A stretch of DNA of 64,000 nt from Streptomyces sp. S4.7 (GTDB taxonomy: Bacteria; Actinomycetota; Actinomycetes; Streptomycetales; Streptomycetaceae): positions 4,092,001-4,156,000 of the forward strand of contig NZ_CP048397.1 of the NCBI RefSeq assembly GCF_010384365.1, read 5' to 3'. Shown piece by piece: positions 1 to 7,650 of the stretch. A program made the position numbers and the translations under genes. Under the pieces are notes generated by a model. The model did not search any database. It saw only the letters and a list, made by a program, of their open reading frames with translations, and was not told where the DNA came from. Position 1 is the first letter of the stretch, and every line of letters begins with the position of its first letter.

Positions 1-423
1 TACGGCCGCGCCGCCGTGGACGCGGTCGCACCCCTGCTGCTCCTCGGCTGGGGCACGGTCGGCCCGCAACTCCTGCGCCACTTCCACGCCGTCGCGCACC
101 CCTCGGAGCCCGCCCCCGTCCCACCAACGACGCGCGGTGCACTGCCTGTTGGTGAGGCCGAACACCGTGCACACGAACCGAGGACCGAGAGCACCGGTGC
201 CGTGGCACCCGCCATCCCCTCACCGGTCGCCGTACCGGCGCCTGCCACGGTCCCGGCCGTGCCAGCGGTGAAGGTGCCCGAACCCCTGCTGGCCGAAGCA
301 CGCTCCATCGCCGCCACGCACCTGGCCGAACACGGTGAATCCATCACCGCCGTCCAGCTCAAACGGCGACTCGGCACCGGCCTGCCCATGGCCACCGCAC
401 TCCACACGGCCCTGACAGCCTGA
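1..423 (+). CDS. DUF2637 / SpdB-like mobile-element protein, 3' part
   Basis: The reading frame is open from the first base to the stop at 421-423, so the 5' end lies outside the window. The remaining 140 residues start with a hydrophobic stretch (APLLLLGWGTVGPQLLRH) typical of the end of the DUF2637 membrane region. A Pro/Ala/Val-rich linker follows, and then a short basic C-terminal segment (VQLKRRLGTG) that resembles a winged-helix end. DUF2637 proteins usually lie just upstream of the replication initiator in actinomycete integrative plasmids and are thought to take part in conjugal spread. The rep gene 140 bp downstream agrees with this. Family assignment rests on pattern recognition. 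The full length cannot be judged. Confidence 0.7.
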   Translation, partial: YGRAAVDAVAPLLLLGWGTVGPQLLRHFHAVAHPSEPAPVPPTTRGALPVGEAEHRAHEPRTESTGAVAPAIPSPVAVPAPATVPAVPAVKVPEPLLAEARSIAATHLAEHGESITAVQLKRRLGTGLPMATALHTALTA

Positions 424-485
424 CCTCTCCGCCGGCCTCCCGGCACACCACCCAACCCCCGGCCCACCAGGGCTCAGTCCGTCAT

Positions 486-528
486 GCCGCCGGGCAGCGA
501 ACGGCCCCACCCGCCGCTGCCCGGCGGC
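486..528 (+). terminator. Perfect 14-bp hairpin between DUF2637 gene and rep
   Basis: Arms 486-499 and 515-528 are perfectly complementary (14 bp, loop of 15 nt). There is no T-run. It lies between the stop of the DUF2637 gene and the rep start at 564. It may terminate the upstream transcript or be a control structure in the rep leader. A role in replication control cannot be excluded. Confidence 0.5.
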
Positions 529-791
529 CCCTTACACCTGCGCCAGAAGGGATATCCCGCACCATGACCCGCCCCCCGGACCTGCGCCACGTGATCAGCC
601 CCTCCGTCCGGGACCTGATCGAGCTGGCCCACCTCGCAGGCTTCGACCGCGTCACCGAACAGGTCCGCAACCTGCGCGGCTGCACCCGCCCCATCAACCT
701 CGTCGGCTGGACCACCACCACCGATCCCACCACCCAAAGCGTCCTTCGCTTCTACTCCACTGAGGTTCCCCCGTTGCTCGGGAGGTGCTGA

Positions 792-1709
792 TCAGCTGGT
801 CAGGGAGGGTTGACGGGGTTTCAGGTTCGCTCTTTTGGTCGTTGCCTGCTCGGCGTAGTGCTTCTCCTCGAACTCGATCGGGCTGAGGTAGCCGAGCCGC
901 CTCTGGATGCGCCGGCTGTTATAGAAGCCGTCGAAGTACTCGAAGAGTGCGAGGTTGGCTTCGGCCCTGGTGGTGAAGACGCGGCCGCGGACGCACTCGG
1001 TCTTCGTCAGCATCCACAGATTCTCCGCGAGGGCGTTGTCGTAACTGTCGCCGACCGAGCCCATCGACGCGTCAATTCCTGCCCTCATCAAGCGTGTTGT
1101 CAGCTTGATGGACGTATATTGGCAGCCGTGGTCGGCGTGGTGGATGAGCTTGCCGGGCTCGACCTCGCGGGAGGCGAGCGCGTACTCCAGGCTGGACAGG
1201 ACCAGGTCGGCGTCCGCGCGGGCGGAGGTTTCCCAGGCCACGACCCGGCGGGAGAATGCGTCGCGGATCGCGGACAGCCACAGCGGTCCCTCGGCGGTCG
1301 GGATCATCGTCAGATCGGTGACCCACAGACGGTTCGGCCCCTGGGCGGTGAAGTCCCGGTTGACGAGGTCCGGGGCGAGCGCGGCCTTGGGATCCCGGCG
1401 CGTGAAACCGCTCCGGCGCGGGCTGAGACCCGCCAGATCGGCCTCGCGCATCAACCGCTCGACGCGTTTGCGGCCTACGTGGACGCCCTCGCGTTTCAGT
1501 ATGGCGTGCACCCGTGGCGACCCGTAGATGCCACCGGACCCGGTATGGATCGCCTTGATCTTCTCGGTGAGCTCGACGTCGCGGCGCCGCCGCTCGCAGG
1601 GCTCTTTCTCAGCGCGGCGCCAGCGGTAGTAGGTGGAGGAGGCGATGGAAAGCTCCCGGAGTACGCACTCGACTCCCAGGTGTGGATGCTCGTCGAGGAG
1701 CGCGGTCAC
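792..1709 (-). CDS. IS3-family transposase OrfB (DDE integrase-core subunit)
   Basis: Predicted protein of 305 residues from GTG 1709. The N-terminal part holds the HTH_21-like segment (GIYGSPRVHAILKREGV). The rve integrase core carries the DDE triad: first Asp in WVTDLT, second Asp in HHADHG, and the Glu in NALAENL with the usual spacing. The C-terminus (YNSRRIQRRLGYLSPIEFE) matches the conserved end of the family. The start overlaps the orfA stop by 4 nt. No frameshift or stop is seen, so the enzyme is probably functional. Confidence 0.93.
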   Translation of the reverse strand: MTALLDEHPHLGVECVLRELSIASSTYYRWRRAEKEPCERRRRDVELTEKIKAIHTGSGGIYGSPRVHAILKREGVHVGRKRVERLMREADLAGLSPRRSGFTRRDPKAALAPDLVNRDFTAQGPNRLWVTDLTMIPTAEGPLWLSAIRDAFSRRVVAWETSARADADLVLSSLEYALASREVEPGKLIHHADHGCQYTSIKLTTRLMRAGIDASMGSVGDSYDNALAENLWMLTKTECVRGRVFTTRAEANLALFEYFDGFYNSRRIQRRLGYLSPIEFEEKHYAEQATTKRANLKPRQPSLTS

Positions 1710-2014
1710 CTGGGCCGGGTCGGGTCGAGTTGCGCCGCGAAAAACGCCGAGGCCGTCCGCAGCACGTCGTTCGCCCGCTTGAGCTGGGCGTTCTCCTTCC
1801 GCAGTGCCACCAGCTCGGCGTGTTCGTCGGTAGTCAGCCGGTCATCCCGCTCGCCGGCATCGGCCTCGGCCTGCCGGATCCAGCCCCGCAGGGCCTCGGG
1901 GTGGACGCCAAGGTCGACGGCCAGCTTCTTGATCTGCGGCTTCGGATCCGACGCGCGGTACATCCGCACCGCACGCTCACGCAACTCCAGTGAGTACTTT
2001 CTGGGGGCAGCCAT
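1706..2014 (-). CDS. IS3-family transposase OrfA (helix-turn-helix subunit)
   Basis: Predicted protein of 102 residues from ATG 2014. It opens with a basic segment (MAAPRKYSLELRERAVRMYR) followed by a helix-turn-helix (IKKLAVDLGVHPEALRGWIRQAE) and a heptad-type leucine stretch (AELVALRKENAQLKRANDVL) used for oligomerisation in IS3-family OrfA. A longer frame begins at 2068, but those codons lie in the IS end. The stop TGA overlaps the GTG of orfB (GTGA). Fusion OrfAB by -1 frameshifting is the family norm. A run of five T (coding strand, near 1741-1746) lies shortly before the overlap and could serve as the slip site. Confidence 0.9.
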   Translation of the reverse strand: MAAPRKYSLELRERAVRMYRASDPKPQIKKLAVDLGVHPEALRGWIRQAEADAGERDDRLTTDEHAELVALRKENAQLKRANDVLRTASAFFAAQLDPTRPR

Positions 2015-3361
2015 GGACGATGTTCCTCTCATGAGAACCATCTGACCCTCTGTCATCGACTTCCGCATCTCGGGGGAACCTCACACCGACAACGAACCCA
2101 CGGGGCGACTGCTGACCGCGTGTGGCAACCGCCGCTCCTCACGCTGCCCGGCCTGCTCCCGCCTCTACGCCGCCGACACCTACCACCTGATCAAAGCCGG
2201 GCTCTCCGGCGGCAAGACCGTGCCCGACACCGTCCGCACCCACCCCCGCGCCTTCGTCACCCTCACCGCCCCCTCCTTCGGCCCCGTCCACAACCAGCCC
2301 ACCACCCAAGCGGGAAGTCCCCGCCGCTGCCGCTGCGGCACCCACCACACCGAAGACGACCCCACCGTGGGTACTCCGCTTCACCCCGCGACGTATGACT
2401 ACACCGGCGCCGTGCTGTGGAACGCGCACGCCGGAGCCCTCTGGGCACGCTTCACCACCTACCTCCGCCGCACCCTCGCCGCCGAACTCGGCATGACACA
2501 GAAGGCGTTGGGGGCCGCGCTGCGCGTGTCCTTCGCCAAAGTCGCCGAATACCAGACACGCGGCCTCGTCCACTTCCACGCCGTAATCCGCTTCGACGGA
2601 CCCGAAGGACACACCAGCCCACCCCCCGCCTGGGCCACCCCCGACGCACTCATCAGCGCCGTTCACGACGCTGCGAAGCGTTCCGTCCTCACCGTGGAAT
2701 CCGATGCGATCGGGGAGCGCGCGATCGAGTGGGGGAAACAGGTCGACGTCCAGGAGATCACCGCGCTCGGTGACGGCGAACTCACTGATCACAAGGTCGC
2801 GGCATACATCGCCAAGTACTCGACCAAGAGCGCTGACAGCACGGGCACCGTCGATCGCACGCTGATCTGCCTCCCCTGCGCCGGACGGGGCTATCAACGC
2901 GGCCCCGACGGGTACCGCGATCTGTGCACCGACTGCGACGGCACCGGACAGGCCGAACCCCTGCGTGACCTGCGTGTGCAGCGGCACGTACGCCAGATGA
3001 TCCGCACCGCCTGGGACCTCGGCCACCTGCCGGAATTCGCCGACCTCAAGCTCTGGAAATGGGCCCACATGCTCGGATTCCGCGGCCACTTCTCCACCAA
3101 ATCCCGCACCTACTCCACCACCCTCGGCGCACTGCGCGACGTACGCCGCACCTGGCGCACCGCCCAAGCCGAGCAAGCACGCGCCCGCGCCGGCCTCCCC
3201 ACCCCCGACGAGGCCACCACCCTCGTCACCGACTCCTCATGGGCTTACCTCGCCTCCGGCTACCGCCCCGGCGAAGAACTCCTCGCCGTCCAGGCCCGCC
3301 ACGACACCGCCCAGACACACGAGCAAGCCCAACGCGCCAAGACAGAGGGAGAGGTCTGGCA

Positions 3362-3544
3362 GTGACCACCGCGATAGCACCACCCGTGGAGCGGCTGGGC
3401 CGTAAAGCCTCCGCCGTGGCACGGGATCACCGAACGGCCGATGAGACGCATGAGGAAGCGTGGCTGAGAAGGCATCTGGCTCGTGCGCCCGAGCGGGACG
3501 AAGAATGGACACGTCGCGCCTTGCTGCTTCAAGGCAAGACCTAG
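3362..3544 (+). CDS. Small basic protein coupled to rep, unknown function
   Basis: The GTG at 3362 overlaps the rep stop (GTGA), so translation is coupled to rep. The 60-residue product (begins MTTAIAPPVERLGRKAS) is charged, with Arg/Glu/His-rich sequence (AWLRRHLARAPERDEEWTRR) and no Cys or membrane segment. In related integrative elements a small excisionase-like ORF often occupies this place between rep and int. This one shows no clear helix-turn-helix, so an Xis role is only suggested by position. A strong hairpin follows directly. Confidence 0.6.
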   Translation: MTTAIAPPVERLGRKASAVARDHRTADETHEEAWLRRHLARAPERDEEWTRRALLLQGKT

Positions 3545-3550
3545 ATGCAG

Positions 3551-3578
3551 AGGAGCCCCGGCCGAAACCGGGGCTCCT
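3551..3578 (+). terminator. Terminator between rep operon and integrase (convergent)
   Basis: Eleven-bp perfect stem: AGGAGCCCCGG at 3551-3561 pairs with 3568-3578, loop of 6 nt, followed by TTC. It lies 7 nt past the small ORF stop and just before the 3' end of the opposing recombinase gene, so it can serve both directions. Confidence 0.8.
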
Positions 3579-3584
3579 TCGTGG

Positions 3585-5021
3585 TCAACGCCAAATCGGC
3601 TCGATCAAGTCGGGATCAAACTTCCGTTTACCCCGGCCTGCGGGGTGGATGAGCACGGCCGTGATGCTGTGCAAGACGATCTCGCGTTGTCGCTCAATGG
3701 GAAGGGCGAAGAACTCGTCTTCCGTCAGATCGGCCGGGTTTCCCTTGGCCTCCGCCTGTTTCTGCTCCTTGTAGAAGCGAGCGCGCTCCAACTTCAGCGC
3801 GTCGCGCTCACGCTCCTTTCCGGGGAGCAACTGCAAGAGCGAAGACACCGTGATCGTCTTGGCCTTCTCCGCCTCAATGAGCTGGGCGATATCGGTCAGG
3901 ACGTTTTCCAACTCCGCTTCCCTGGACCACCGTTCATCAGATGGGGCCACGGACGTAGCCGCTTTCTCCCGCTGCTCGCTGAGAGCGAGCCGAACGATCA
4001 ACCTGTCAACCGGCTCGCCCACCCGGCCGACCTTGCCGCACCCGCCGTTCACCTGAGAGCACTGATACGTGTACTTCGTGCCCTTGGAGCCGGGCTTCCA
4101 ACGTTGGTTGATCTGCCCCCGGATCTTGCTCTTGCACAGTCCGCATCGGGCAATCCCTGAAAGCAGATATTTACGGGCAAGTGTGTCGCGCTCTCGCCGA
4201 CCCTGCTTGCGCTCGGCGACAGCCGCCGAGACGGCTTCCCACTCCTCGACCGTGTTGATCGGGTCCCATTCGCCCCTGACGAGCTGCCCGTCGTCCCCGT
4301 ACAGGATCTCGCCGTGGTAGGTGCGGTAGCCGCACAACCGGGGGTTGGTCAGAATGTGCTCCACGTGGTGGTGAGCCATGCGCTTGGTGCCCTCGCGAGG
4401 GTTTCCGATCCCCTCGACGTGCCAGCGCTGGCGGATCGTTCCGATGCGCACCCCGGCCAGAATTTCCTTTTGGGCCGCAAGGATGTGTGCGGCGGCAACG
4501 GGGTCAACCTTGTTTCGGTCCGTCTTCTGCCAGCCGTATGGCGCCGGACCGCCATTGGCCTTCCCTTGCTGGGCCAACTCCAGGTGCTTGCGCTTGATCC
4601 GGCGCGAGGTGTCGTGGGAGGACTTGTTGGCGAACGCCACCATGATCCGTGCCATGGTCCTGCCATCGGCGGAGCCGAGGTTCACATCGTTGGTGACGGT
4701 CGCGAACTCCAGTCGCGGGCGCTCGTCGAAGATCTCGATAAGCCGTTCGAGGTCGCGTGGCTGTCGGGCCAGCCGGTCGAGGTCGTACGCCACGACACCA
4801 TCGATTAGTCCGGCTTGGAGATCCTTCAGCATGAGTTCGAACTCGTCGCGCACCACGTTGCGCTTGAACGCAGATACGTCGTTGTCTTCGTAGACCTTCA
4901 CCGGCTGCCAGGTGCGTAGGTCCGCCAGACGCTCGCAGTCTGTGCGCTGACGGTCGACGCCGAGTGCGTCCCCCTCGTCGTCTCGTGAGATTCGGGTGTA
5001 GATCCCCACCTTGCGCGCCAT
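3585..5021 (-). CDS. Large serine recombinase (integrase of the element)
   Basis: Predicted protein of 478 residues from ATG 5021 (coding strand GGGAAGG upstream). The resolvase catalytic domain begins MARKVGIYTRISRDDEG, where the Ser of TRIS is the expected nucleophile. It contains VVAYDLDRLARQPRDLERL and GRTMARIMVAFA, the usual active-site helix. A recombinase domain (GGPAPYGW...HILTNPRLCGYRTY) and a zinc-ribbon with CGLC and CSQVNGGCG follow, then a coiled-coil-rich C-terminus. This is the domain set of phage- and AICE-type large serine integrases. It would carry out attP x attB recombination. The gene lies at the edge of the element, so the right attachment site should be close, in 5022-5173. 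The frame extends to 5168 but lacks a better start. Confidence 0.92.
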   Translation of the reverse strand: MARKVGIYTRISRDDEGDALGVDRQRTDCERLADLRTWQPVKVYEDNDVSAFKRNVVRDEFELMLKDLQAGLIDGVVAYDLDRLARQPRDLERLIEIFDERPRLEFATVTNDVNLGSADGRTMARIMVAFANKSSHDTSRRIKRKHLELAQQGKANGGPAPYGWQKTDRNKVDPVAAAHILAAQKEILAGVRIGTIRQRWHVEGIGNPREGTKRMAHHHVEHILTNPRLCGYRTYHGEILYGDDGQLVRGEWDPINTVEEWEAVSAAVAERKQGRRERDTLARKYLLSGIARCGLCKSKIRGQINQRWKPGSKGTKYTYQCSQVNGGCGKVGRVGEPVDRLIVRLALSEQREKAATSVAPSDERWSREAELENVLTDIAQLIEAEKAKTITVSSLLQLLPGKERERDALKLERARFYKEQKQAEAKGNPADLTEDEFFALPIERQREIVLHSITAVLIHPAGRGKRKFDPDLIEPIWR

Positions 5022-5173
5022 GATCGGGGCCTTCCCTGCCTGCGACCTGGTGTTTCGGTATCGCGCAAGGCTACTACCCTCATTGACTTCATTTGCCTTG
5101 GAGCGTGGAGGCTCCCGTCGTGCGGCGCAGCGGGCAGATACTCGACTCCTGAGAGGCGCTGAAGGCACCCGCG
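5022..5173. other. Likely right boundary of the integrated element (attachment site not resolved)
   Basis: This 150-bp stretch separates the serine recombinase start from the resident terminator and yip1-like gene. It contains the integrase promoter side (AT-richer patch around 5070-5095) and, by analogy with other serine-integrase elements, should hold the attR or attL half-site. The left end is outside the window, so no duplicated core can be found here. The exact junction remains unknown. Confidence 0.35.
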
Positions 5174-5202
5174 GGGACCCGCCGCCTTCGACGGCGGGTC
5201 CC
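5174..5202 (-). terminator. Terminator of Yip1-like gene
   Basis: Eleven-bp perfect stem (5174-5184 with 5192-5202, loop of 7 nt) directly after the stop codon of the minus-strand gene at 5208. It lacks a long T-run, as is usual in Streptomyces. Confidence 0.75.
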
Positions 5203-5207
5203 GATCG

Positions 5208-6167
5208 CTAGATCGTGCCCAGCTTGATCAGCGACAGCAGCGCGATCAGCTGGATCGCCGACGCGCCCAGCGCCTTCGGCCACGGCAGGTCGTGCGACCT
5301 GCTCACCATCACCGTGAACAGCGCTCCCGCCGCGACCCAGGTGACCCAGCCGAGGATCTGCACCAGCGAGTTCTCGCCGCCCAGGAAGAGCGCGAAGACC
5401 AGGCGCGGTGCGTCCGTTATCGACATGATCAGCATGGAGAGGCCGACCGTCGGCTGCCAGGCGCCGTCGCCGCCGAGCTGGCGGGCCAGCGTGTGCGTGA
5501 CCGCGCCCAGGATCAGGCCGCCGATCACGAAGGCCACGGCCGTCGTCAGGACGTACGGGATGGCCGTCGAGAGGGTGGCGTTGATCGCCTCCTCGCGGGC
5601 GCCGTCGAATCCGAAGATCGCCAGCAGTCCGTAGAGGAACGTCACGACCAGCGCCGGGCCCCAGACCGGGTAGTCGCGCATCTGCCAGAACGTCGCGTTC
5701 GGGCGCAGCACGATGCCGCTCAGCAGCTGCTTCCAGTGCAGTCGCGGGCCGGACGGGGCGGGCGCGGAGCCCGCGTGGTACGTCGCGCCGTCGCCGTAGC
5801 CGCTCTCGTCCACGCTGAACTGCTGCGTGTGACCGGGGTTGTTGGCGTACGGGTCGTGGGCGCCGCCACCGCCGTGCTGCTGGTTGTGCGGGTCGCCGAA
5901 GTACTCGGGCTCGCCGTGTCCTCCCCCCTGACCGCCGTGTCCACCCGGTCCGGGGTAGCCGTAACCGCCCTGCTGGGGGCCGGGGTGTCCGGCGCCCGCC
6001 TGGGGCCACTGCTGCTGCGGAGGGTGCGGCTGTCTGCCGTACGGCGGTGCCGGCTGCCCGCCTCCGTACTGAGGAGGGGGCGCCGCCTGCCGTCCGTACG
6101 GCTGCTGCTGCGGTTGTTGTTGGCGTGTGCGGTTGTCCCGGCCGCGTCCGATCCTGAATCCAGCCAC
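5208..6167 (-). CDS. Yip1-family integral membrane protein with Gln/Gly/Pro-rich cytosolic head
   Basis: Preferred start is GTG 6167 (319 residues; begins VAGFRIGRGRDNR, with GGTGA just upstream). An in-frame ATG at 6248 would add 27 residues without a proper ribosome site. Roughly residues 10-130 are low complexity (QQQPQQQPYGR, PGPGGHGGQGGG). The C-terminal 190 residues hold about five hydrophobic segments of a Yip1 domain (LHWKQLLSGIVLRPNATFW, WGPALVVTFLYGLLAIFGF, ...). The role in bacteria is not established; a general membrane-organisation function is only inferred from the family. The gene stands next to the integrated element but codon use is like the resident genes. Confidence 0.75.
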   Translation of the reverse strand: MAGFRIGRGRDNRTRQQQPQQQPYGRQAAPPPQYGGGQPAPPYGRQPHPPQQQWPQAGAGHPGPQQGGYGYPGPGGHGGQGGGHGEPEYFGDPHNQQHGGGGAHDPYANNPGHTQQFSVDESGYGDGATYHAGSAPAPSGPRLHWKQLLSGIVLRPNATFWQMRDYPVWGPALVVTFLYGLLAIFGFDGAREEAINATLSTAIPYVLTTAVAFVIGGLILGAVTHTLARQLGGDGAWQPTVGLSMLIMSITDAPRLVFALFLGGENSLVQILGWVTWVAAGALFTVMVSRSHDLPWPKALGASAIQLIALLSLIKLGTI

Positions 6168-6305
6168 GTCACCGAACGTACCCGCTTCGCACGGGCGCCG
6201 GGCGGGAGCAGCCGGAACCGGCCGGCCTTTGCGGCCGAGCTGTGACATCCCCTAAGGGAACCCTGGGGGGCTTGCTGCACCTGGGACGGGGGAGGCCGGT
6301 TCACC

Positions 6306-7445
6306 CTACTTGAGGAAGATCGACGTGCTGAAGCTGATCACCGGGTGCCGCGCCGCCTTCCCGCCCTTCTCCGAGGGGTACAGCGCGATCAGGTCCTTCT
6401 CCTCGCCCTGGTGCGTGCGGGTCACCACGTCGGCGCGCTTGTCGCCGGTGAAGTCCCCCGGGTCCAGGAGGTCCGTGGTGGGCTCGCCCTCCGCGCCCGG
6501 CAGTGTCGGCGCGGGCGGGAGCGCGACGGCCTTGAAGGTGTACGTGCCGCCCGCCTCGCCGGGGCCCCGCGGACCGCCGAGCAGCAGCTTGCCCTTCGCG
6601 GCCCTGCCGGGCTCGTGGGCGCGGGTGGTGTGGACGAGGTCGTCGTAGCCGTCCCCGTCGGTGTCCGCCCTGCCCGTGGGGGCGTAGAGGACCGGGCCGC
6701 CGCCGGGGACGGGGGCCGTCGCCGCCTCGGGGGCGCCCGCGCGGCTGAACGGGCCCCGCAGATAGCTGACCTGTCCCGCGCTCGCGGAGACGGCGAGGTC
6801 CGGCTCGCCGTCGCCGTCGAAGTCGCCGCACACCGGGTGGTCGGGCCAGTCGTCGCCGTAGCGCGCCTTGGCGGGGATCTTGAGCACGACCGCCTTGCCC
6901 GTGATGCCGTCCGGGCCGCCGAAGAGGAGCTGGAGGGGGACGGGCGGGCGGCCGAGGCCGTCGTACGGCGGGTCGGTGCTCACGATCAGGTCGGAGTAGC
7001 CGTCGCCGTCCAGGTCGCAGGTGGCCGCCGCGTCGAAGGCGGCCGGGAGGACGCCGTCGGTGGCCGCGCCGTTGGCGGTGGGGCTCAGTGTCTGGCGTAC
7101 GGCGGGGTCGACACCGCGCGGTGAGTCGGAGCCGTAGACGATGCCGATGCCGGCGTCGTCACCCTGGATCGCGTCGGGGGCCTTGACCAGGTCGTTCAGT
7201 ACGAGGTCGCGGTGGCCGTCGCCGTTGAAGTCGGCGGGGACCTCGCTGCCGTCGCCGCGCGGGACGGGGCGCTTCGGTACGGAGGCGCCGCCGGCGAGGG
7301 GCGTGGTGTCGCCGTTCTTCGCCTTGGCGCCGCTGCCCGGCCCGCCGTCGCCGGAGCCGCTGCAACCGGTCACCAGCAGGGCCAGTGCCGTACAGACGCC
7401 GGCGCCGGTCATCACCGCTGTTCTCGCGCCGGTGCGTATGCGCAC
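6306..7445 (-). CDS. FG-GAP / VCBS-repeat lipoprotein
   Basis: Start chosen at GTG 7445, giving 379 residues; the frame continues to 7532. The N-terminus is a lipoprotein signal: basic VRIRTGARTAVMTG, hydrophobic VCTALALL, then lipobox LVTGC. After a Gly/Lys linker come five Ca-binding-like repeats: DFNGDGHRDL, DLDGDGYSDL, DFDGDGEPDL, DTDGDGYDDL and DFTGDKRADV. They are spaced as in a seven-bladed integrin-type propeller. The protein should be anchored outside the membrane. Its ligand is unknown. Propellers of this kind serve in adhesion, signalling or carbohydrate binding, and nothing nearby narrows that down. Confidence 0.82.
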   Translation of the reverse strand: MRIRTGARTAVMTGAGVCTALALLVTGCSGSGDGGPGSGAKAKNGDTTPLAGGASVPKRPVPRGDGSEVPADFNGDGHRDLVLNDLVKAPDAIQGDDAGIGIVYGSDSPRGVDPAVRQTLSPTANGAATDGVLPAAFDAAATCDLDGDGYSDLIVSTDPPYDGLGRPPVPLQLLFGGPDGITGKAVVLKIPAKARYGDDWPDHPVCGDFDGDGEPDLAVSASAGQVSYLRGPFSRAGAPEAATAPVPGGGPVLYAPTGRADTDGDGYDDLVHTTRAHEPGRAAKGKLLLGGPRGPGEAGGTYTFKAVALPPAPTLPGAEGEPTTDLLDPGDFTGDKRADVVTRTHQGEEKDLIALYPSEKGGKAARHPVISFSTSIFLK

Positions 7446-7598
7446 GACCCCACCCACCCATCCGTCTCGCCACACGACATTCGCTGCCACATGATGCTCC
7501 AGTTCGCGCGTCGCGGTAAGGAAACGGACCAATCGCGATCACGGACCGATCGTTCACCCAGGACGGTCGCCCGAAGGACGTCCCAGGGACAGAAGCAA

Positions 7599-7629
7599 GG
7601 CCGGACCCGCCCCCGAGGCAGGTCCGGCC
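7599..7629 (-). terminator. Terminator of Fe-S reductase gene
   Basis: Nine-bp perfect stem GGCCGGACC at 7599-7607 with 7621-7629, loop of 13 nt, 21 bp past the stop of the minus-strand gene at 7651. Confidence 0.7.
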
Positions 7630-7650
7630 GCGTTCCTTCTGAAGAGGGCG

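Larger units (their letters stand above)
761..2083 (-). mobile_element. IS3-family insertion sequence, intact, 1323 bp
   Basis: The ends are perfect 13-bp inverted repeats (TGAGGTTCCCCCG at 761 and its complement ending at 2083). They are flanked by a 3-bp direct repeat CAC (758-760 and 2084-2086), the target duplication expected for the IS3 family. Inside are orfA and orfB on the minus strand, and both are open. The crisp ends, intact duplication and undamaged frames point to a recent insertion. The host gene is the rep initiator. Confidence 0.93.
564..3365 (+). pseudogene. RepSA-type rolling-circle replication initiator, interrupted by IS3-family element
   Basis: The gene starts at ATG 564 behind AGAAGGG. 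It is cut after codon 65-66 by the insertion at 761-2083. If the IS and one copy of the 3-bp duplication (1326 bp, a multiple of 3) are removed, one open frame of 491 codons is restored, with no other lesion. In restored numbering the protein has a Cys-x2-Cys cluster (CGNRRSSRCPAC), an HUH motif H228-F-H230, a second zinc-knuckle pair (CLPC and CTDC) and a YxxxY motif at 306/310. These are the catalytic hallmarks of pSAM2-type rolling-circle initiators. Internal starts such as GTG 2220 could still give a shortened protein containing HUH and Tyr, but the N-terminal zinc cluster would be incomplete. The break should impair autonomous replication of the element and so probably its transfer. Confidence 0.88.

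Noticed and set aside
2139..3176. Minus-strand open frame opposite the rep gene
   Set aside because: Gly/Ala-rich translation without domain; the plus strand has the HUH and tyrosine motifs of the initiator.
5022..5168. Upstream extension of the serine recombinase by 49 codons
   Set aside because: The catalytic domain begins at MARKVGIYTR; the extra residues are not domain-like and the region probably holds the attachment site.
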